DNA from: Scytonema tolypothrichoides VB-61278 | GTDB taxonomy: Bacteria > Cyanobacteriota > Cyanobacteriia > Cyanobacteriales > Nostocaceae | Length of the DNA stretch: 57,782 nt | NCBI RefSeq assembly: GCF_000828085.3 | Contig: NZ_JXCA02000022.1 | Location: 418,517-476,298 of the forward strand | Direction of reading: 5' to 3' | Part shown: positions 54,148 to 57,782 of the stretch, piece by piece | Numbering within the stretch: position 1 is the first letter of the stretch | Layout of the letters: every line of letters begins with the position of its first letter | Program-made: the position numbers and the translations under genes | The notes under the pieces: generated by a model | Databases searched by the model: none | Told to the model about the DNA's origin: nothing | Seen by the model: only the letters and a program-made list of their open reading frames with translations

Positions 54148-55413
54148 TTAGGATCCTACCTGTAGGACTTGCACTTCTTCTCCAGCAGGAATAAGTGTCG
54201 TACCCACTGGTAGAACAGCTAAGCCGTTAGTTTGAGCTAAATTAATTAAGTTCCCAGAATTTTGAAGTCCACCAGCAGGCTGAAATTCATAAACTCCATT
54301 TTTGACGTACAATTGACCCCAAACATAAGTTTCACGCTTACCACCAGAACACAACTCCTGACGCGTCACCGCTTTAATAAACACTGGTTCCCAACCATGA
54401 GCAAGTCCTGAAAGTTTTTTGATGGCTGGTTGTACAAACCGCCAAAAAGTCACTAAAGCAGCAACAGGGTTTCCTGGCAAACCAAAGTACAAAATTGGAC
54501 GTGGATCATTTTTAAATGTGGCAACTGTCAGGGGTTTACCAGGTTTGGTCGCAACAGCACGAACGTGAATTTCGCCTCCCAGTGACTCTAGAATTTGCTC
54601 AACATAATCATAATATCCCACAGAAACACCCCCCGAAGAGATCACGACATCAGCGTGAGCAATAGCGTAGGCGATCGCTTCCTTGAGTGCTTCTGGTTTA
54701 TCCTTAACAATTCCTAACATTATAGGTTCGGCACCACTGTGTCGAATCAAAGTGAAGAGTGCATACTGATTTGAATCTACAATTTGACCAGGTTGCAACG
54801 GCTTGTCAGGTGTCACCAGTTCATCTCCTGTAGAGAAAATAGCAACACGAGGACGGCGAAAAACCTTCAGTTGGGTACATTGAACTGCAGTTAATACAGC
54901 AATTTCCGAAGCCTTCAACGGAATCCCTGCTGGTACTAATTGTGTCCCGGCTCGGTAGTACATTCCCCGTTTTCTCACAAATTCTTGCAGTTTTGGGGCT
55001 GTAAAGATAATCACACGGTTTTCTTCCCTACGTGTTTTTTCTTGCATCACAACAGTATCTGCACCCGCAGGCATGACTGCACCTGTAAAAATTCGCGCCG
55101 CTTGCCCTGATTGAATAGTAGATTTCGGTTGAACCCCAGCAGGAATTTCTTCAACAATCTCTAAAACTGCTGGCTTTTGGTCGCTACAATCCTGTACATC
55201 TTCGTATCGCACGGCATAGCCATCCATTGCTGAGTTGTCCCAGTGGGGAAAATCTAGTTGACTCGTCACCTCAGATGCTAAAATGCGATCTGCGCGGAGC
55301 GCAGCCAAGCTCTCGCCTGCGAATAACAAATCAACCAATTCTGTATCCTGTTGACTATTCAGGGGTTGTACTAAATTGAAAATAATGCCTTCTGCATCGC
55401 TTACTGATAGCAT
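54148..55413 (-). CDS. moeA: Molybdopterin molybdenumtransferase with a repeat-derived insert
   Basis: MoeA inserts molybdate into adenylated molybdopterin. A 421-residue protein with DFPHWDNSAMDGYAVR (residues 54-69), GQAARIFTGAVMPAGADTVV, AIFSTGDELVTP, VISSGGVSVGYYDYV and FGLPGNPVAALVTFW. Residues about 31-42 (FAGESLAALRAD) interrupt the usual run LLxAxGRILA and are encoded by GC-rich sequence of a dispersed repeat type (55285-55322). The insert is near the N-terminal linker region and may be tolerated. Other cofactor genes are not in the window. Confidence 0.92.
   Translation of the reverse strand: MLSVSDAEGIIFNLVQPLNSQQDTELVDLLFAGESLAALRADRILASEVTSQLDFPHWDNSAMDGYAVRYEDVQDCSDQKPAVLEIVEEIPAGVQPKSTIQSGQAARIFTGAVMPAGADTVVMQEKTRREENRVIIFTAPKLQEFVRKRGMYYRAGTQLVPAGIPLKASEIAVLTAVQCTQLKVFRRPRVAIFSTGDELVTPDKPLQPGQIVDSNQYALFTLIRHSGAEPIMLGIVKDKPEALKEAIAYAIAHADVVISSGGVSVGYYDYVEQILESLGGEIHVRAVATKPGKPLTVATFKNDPRPILYFGLPGNPVAALVTFWRFVQPAIKKLSGLAHGWEPVFIKAVTRQELCSGGKRETYVWGQLYVKNGVYEFQPAGGLQNSGNLINLAQTNGLAVLPVGTTLIPAGEEVQVLQVGS
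55285..55322. repeat. Dispersed repeat within moeA
   Basis: GCGATCTGCGCGGAGCGCAG (55285-55304) followed by CCAAGCTCTCGCCTGCG is of the same kind as cyanobacterial repeats that are normally intergenic; it is read in frame by moeA. Confidence 0.55.
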
Positions 55414-55760
55414 AATATTGCCCTCCTAATAACCTAACCAAAAAACTTTTTAAGCAAAAAACTGAAACTATCAAAACACCAAGATCGTCTCAACTCGCCA
55501 CTTTAAGACGACATGAGTTACATTGTGAAAAGGTCAATGTAGATGCAGCAAGTAGTAAACTAATTGCTGGTTAATGACTAAATGAGTTCTGGCCTCAGAG
55601 CTTTTGTCTCACTGAGTAATATTTGCTACTACATTTACTGAGGAGGAATTTTTAAATAAAGTTTCCATAAAGATTGTATAAAGCAATGCCCTTATTACCG
55701 ATAAACCCTTAACAACAGTGACTACTGACACAGCACAATTCATACAGTTAGTTCAACATT

Positions 55761-55779
55761 ATAATAACGTCGTCATTAT
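55761..55779. promoter_or_regulatory. Inverted repeat upstream of the REC-PAS kinase gene
   Basis: ATAATAACG and CGTCATTAT flank a single T, with one mismatch. It is about 59 nt before the start codon. The rest of the spacer 55414-55837 shows nothing else of note. Confidence 0.4.
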
Positions 55780-55837
55780 GTTTCGCTGAGAAGAACCACC
55801 CCAAGTTCAGTTCACAGCGGTAAAATAACTTTATTTT

Positions 55838-57430
55838 ATGAATAAGGCATCAATTAACATTCTTTTGGTAGAAGATAATCCCAGCGATGCCAAGTTGCTG
55901 CAGCAAAAGCTTTGGCATTTAGGCAAAGAAAAATGGCATATGGTACATTTGGAGCGTCTCAGTGATGCCCTCGATGCCTGTAGCAAAAGGGTTTTTGATA
56001 TAGTTTTGTTAGACCTTTCTCTGCCAGATTCTCAAGGATTAAAAACCTTAGCAAAATTTTCTACAGCAGCACCAAACGTCCCAATAGTGGTGCTAACGGG
56101 GTTTGACGATGAAAACATTGCTTTACAAGCAGTGGCTAACAGTGTACACGATTATCTGGTAAAAGGACAAATTACGCCTAAGTTACTAGAGCATGTTATT
56201 CGATATGCTATTGAGCGGGGACAAATTCTTAATCAACTACAAGAATCTCAGCATCGCTTGCAGGGAGTTTTTGAACAAACATCTCAATCGATAGTGCTGC
56301 TTACTTGTAAGGGGATGATTCTGGAAATCAACCAATCTGCCCTGAATTTGTGGGGTACTCAACAACAAGATTGTGTTGGCAAACCGTTGTGGGAACTTGA
56401 AAGCTGGAATTTATCTTCCGCAAATCCAGGGTGGTTGAAAAGTATCATTGCCAAAGCTGCTGATGGTGAATCTTTCCGCCATGAATTGCACTTACGCGGT
56501 GCAAACGATGCAATGGTGTGGATTGACTTTTCCGTCAGACCCTTAAAAGATGAAACTGGAAAAGTGGTGCTACTGATTGTCGAAGCTTGGGATATTAGCG
56601 AACATAAACGCGCTGAAGCAGAGATGATCAAAGCATGGCAACAGGAACGAGAACTCAACGAAATGAAATCTAGCTTTGTTTCAATGGTTTCTCATGAGTT
56701 CCGCAATCCGATGTCCGTGATTCGCACAGCAGTAGAACTACTCGAATCGTATAACCATCAGTTGTCTGACCCCCAAAGGAGTAAATACTTTAGCAAAATT
56801 CAAACTGCCATACGTCAGATGCAGCAATTATTAGATGAAGTTTTATTTTGGGGCAAGAGTGATGCAGGAAAACTACAATACGAACCTACATTACTAGATT
56901 TACAAAACTTCTGTGGCGAACTGACACAAAATTTGCAATTGAGTGCAAATGGGAAACACCAAATTATCTTTAGGTTTCAGGGAAAATGCACTCCCGTTCT
57001 CGTGGACGAAAATCTGTTGCGTTACATTTTGACTAATCTACTTTCCAATGCCATCAAGTATTCTCCTCAAGGTGGCGTCATTCAATTTGATGTTATTTGT
57101 CAAAATGATAACCTCACGTTCCAAATCCAAGATTTTGGTATTGGTATCCCCATCAAAGACCAACAACTCTTGTTTGAAACTTTTCATCGTGCCAGCAATG
57201 TGGGTAGTATTCCAGGAACGGGGCTAGGGCTATCGATAGTCAAAAAGTGTGTAGAACTGCATCAAGGTCAGATCTACTTAGAAAGCCAAGTGGGAGTTGG
57301 GACAACATTTACAGTCAAGCTTTCATTGAACCATCAAAGTCCACAGTCCTTAGAACTGATTGAAAGTGACTCAGATTTACAAAGTTTTAACCACAAATCT
57401 CATCGGCTTTCTGCGGGAAAGAATGCGTAA
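55838..57430 (+). CDS. Hybrid sensor kinase REC-PAS-HisKA-HATPase
   Basis: A 530-residue kinase. The receiver (residues 7-125) has VEDNPSDAKL, Asp59 in IVLLDLSLPDSQG and the Lys in DYLVKGQ. A PAS domain (about 140-262) is followed by the HisKA domain with SMVSHEFRNPMSVIRTAVEL (His near 286) and a HATPase domain with LLSNAIKYSPQGG, IQDFGIGIP and GTGLGLSIVKKCVE. The kinase half is close in wording to that of the scytonemin-linked kinase (ILTNLLSNAIKYSP, SIPGTGLGLSIVK, VGVGTTFTV), so they are paralogues. It stands alone between moeA and the CRISPR array; no partner regulator is visible. Confidence 0.9.
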   Translation: MNKASINILLVEDNPSDAKLLQQKLWHLGKEKWHMVHLERLSDALDACSKRVFDIVLLDLSLPDSQGLKTLAKFSTAAPNVPIVVLTGFDDENIALQAVANSVHDYLVKGQITPKLLEHVIRYAIERGQILNQLQESQHRLQGVFEQTSQSIVLLTCKGMILEINQSALNLWGTQQQDCVGKPLWELESWNLSSANPGWLKSIIAKAADGESFRHELHLRGANDAMVWIDFSVRPLKDETGKVVLLIVEAWDISEHKRAEAEMIKAWQQERELNEMKSSFVSMVSHEFRNPMSVIRTAVELLESYNHQLSDPQRSKYFSKIQTAIRQMQQLLDEVLFWGKSDAGKLQYEPTLLDLQNFCGELTQNLQLSANGKHQIIFRFQGKCTPVLVDENLLRYILTNLLSNAIKYSPQGGVIQFDVICQNDNLTFQIQDFGIGIPIKDQQLLFETFHRASNVGSIPGTGLGLSIVKKCVELHQGQIYLESQVGVGTTFTVKLSLNHQSPQSLELIESDSDLQSFNHKSHRLSAGKNA

Positions 57431-57474
57431 GTAACTGTAAAACAATATATTCAAGAACAATCTGGCGGGAGGTT

Positions 57475-57541
57475 GTCAAATAAGGGTTCGATGCCCCCTT
57501 ATTTGACGCAGCTATTCATCCCCACCGCATGGCGGATGGGG
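57475..57541. terminator. Two hairpins between the kinase gene and the CRISPR array
   Basis: GTCAAATAAGGG (57475-57486) and CCCTTATTTGAC (57496-57507) form a perfect 12-bp stem. CCCCACCGC (57520-57528) and GCGGATGGGG (57532-57541) form a second stem with one bulge. They probably end transcription from the kinase side and from the array side. Confidence 0.65.
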
Positions 57542-57601
57542 AATTCCGCCGAACTGCGTTAACATCAAAGTATTTTGAGTGATCGCCTTAAACTATAACT
57601 A

Positions 57602-57782
57602 GCAACTTGGGTTAATAGGGAGAAAGAGAAATTTCAACCGGGGGCTTTTCTTCACTCTTCACTCTAGTAAAATGTTTCAATCCCTAATAGGGAGAAAGAG
57701 AAATTTCAACCAAAAAAATATAGGATGTAAATAGTCAAGCTGCTTGTTTCAATCCCTAATAGGGAGAAAGAGAAATTTCAAC
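57602..57782 (-). CRISPR. End of a CRISPR array (three repeats, two spacers visible)
   Basis: The 37-nt repeat begins GTTTCAATCCCTAATAGGG and ends GAAATTTCAAC. Full copies lie at 57674-57710 and 57746-57782. The first copy (57602-57638) keeps its right two thirds but differs at the left (CAACTTGGG for TTCAATCCC), as a terminal degenerate repeat does. Both spacers are 35 nt (57639-57673, 57711-57745). Read from the minus strand the repeat ends ATTGAAAC, the usual 8-nt handle of type I-D/III crRNAs in cyanobacteria, so the array is probably transcribed leftward and this is its leader-distal end. It runs out of the window; no cas gene is visible. Confidence 0.93.

Noticed and set aside
57475-57507. 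tRNA fragment (GGTTCGATGCC looks like a T-arm)
   Set aside because: The stem is a 12-bp perfect hairpin and no other tRNA arms fit.

Overview
The window comes from a filamentous cyanobacterium, probably a heterocyst-forming, sheath-making type (Scytonema, Tolypothrix or Nostoc-like). Evidence: a complete scytonemin core (scyA-F), HIP1-type GCGATCGC octamers, heptanucleotide tandem repeats, PEP-CTERM tails, an hli gene, a Nat-type amino-acid permease and a CRISPR repeat of cyanobacterial type. No tool was run; family calls rest on motifs read by eye.

Left part (1-12.5 kb): the 3' end of a filamentous-haemagglutinin-like exoprotein, three copies of a palindromic repeat, a LivH/NatD permease, LarE, a PIN-toxin remnant, a CapA-like protein, a CheR-CheB-hybrid kinase set whose kinase runs into a decayed TnpB element, alanine dehydrogenase, a small Hli protein behind an HLR1-like box, a small membrane protein and a WD40 protein.

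Middle (12.5-16.5 kb): three minus-strand genes for low-complexity Gly/Ser/Asn-rich proteins with no recognised function. The first of them carries a 43-nt upstream element that is almost the same as one upstream of scyA, at nearly the same distance and orientation.

Scytonemin island (16.8-50.1 kb), all biosynthetic genes on the minus strand: scyA-scyB-scyC-scyD-scyE-scyF, eboA-eboB-eboC, a glycosyltransferase, tyrA, dsbA, eboD, eboE, a methyltransferase, eboF, a divergent NmrA/HxlR pair, then trpEG-trpC-trpA-trpB-aroG. A sensor kinase and an AraC-type response regulator diverge from scyA. DAHP synthase, the Trp enzymes and TyrA supply the aromatic precursors. ScyB makes indole-3-pyruvate, ScyA couples it to 4-hydroxyphenylpyruvate and ScyC cyclises the product. 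The Ebo proteins are implicated in moving the monomer to the periplasm, where ScyE/ScyF and others are thought to finish the pigment. tyrP and trpD, present in the Nostoc punctiforme cluster, are not here, and the ebo set is split by the GT-tyrA-dsbA block.

Right part (50.1-57.8 kb): a large endonuclease/phosphatase-phytase fusion, moeA, a REC-PAS-histidine kinase related to the scytonemin-linked kinase, and one end of a CRISPR array whose first repeat is degenerate.

The most novel lead is a possible pigment-plus-matrix regulon: the scytonemin operon and the adjacent repeat-protein genes may be switched together through the shared element. Other leads are repeat-derived peptides inside TyrA and MoeA, an internal duplication in ScyC, and structured spacers within the scy and trp operons.
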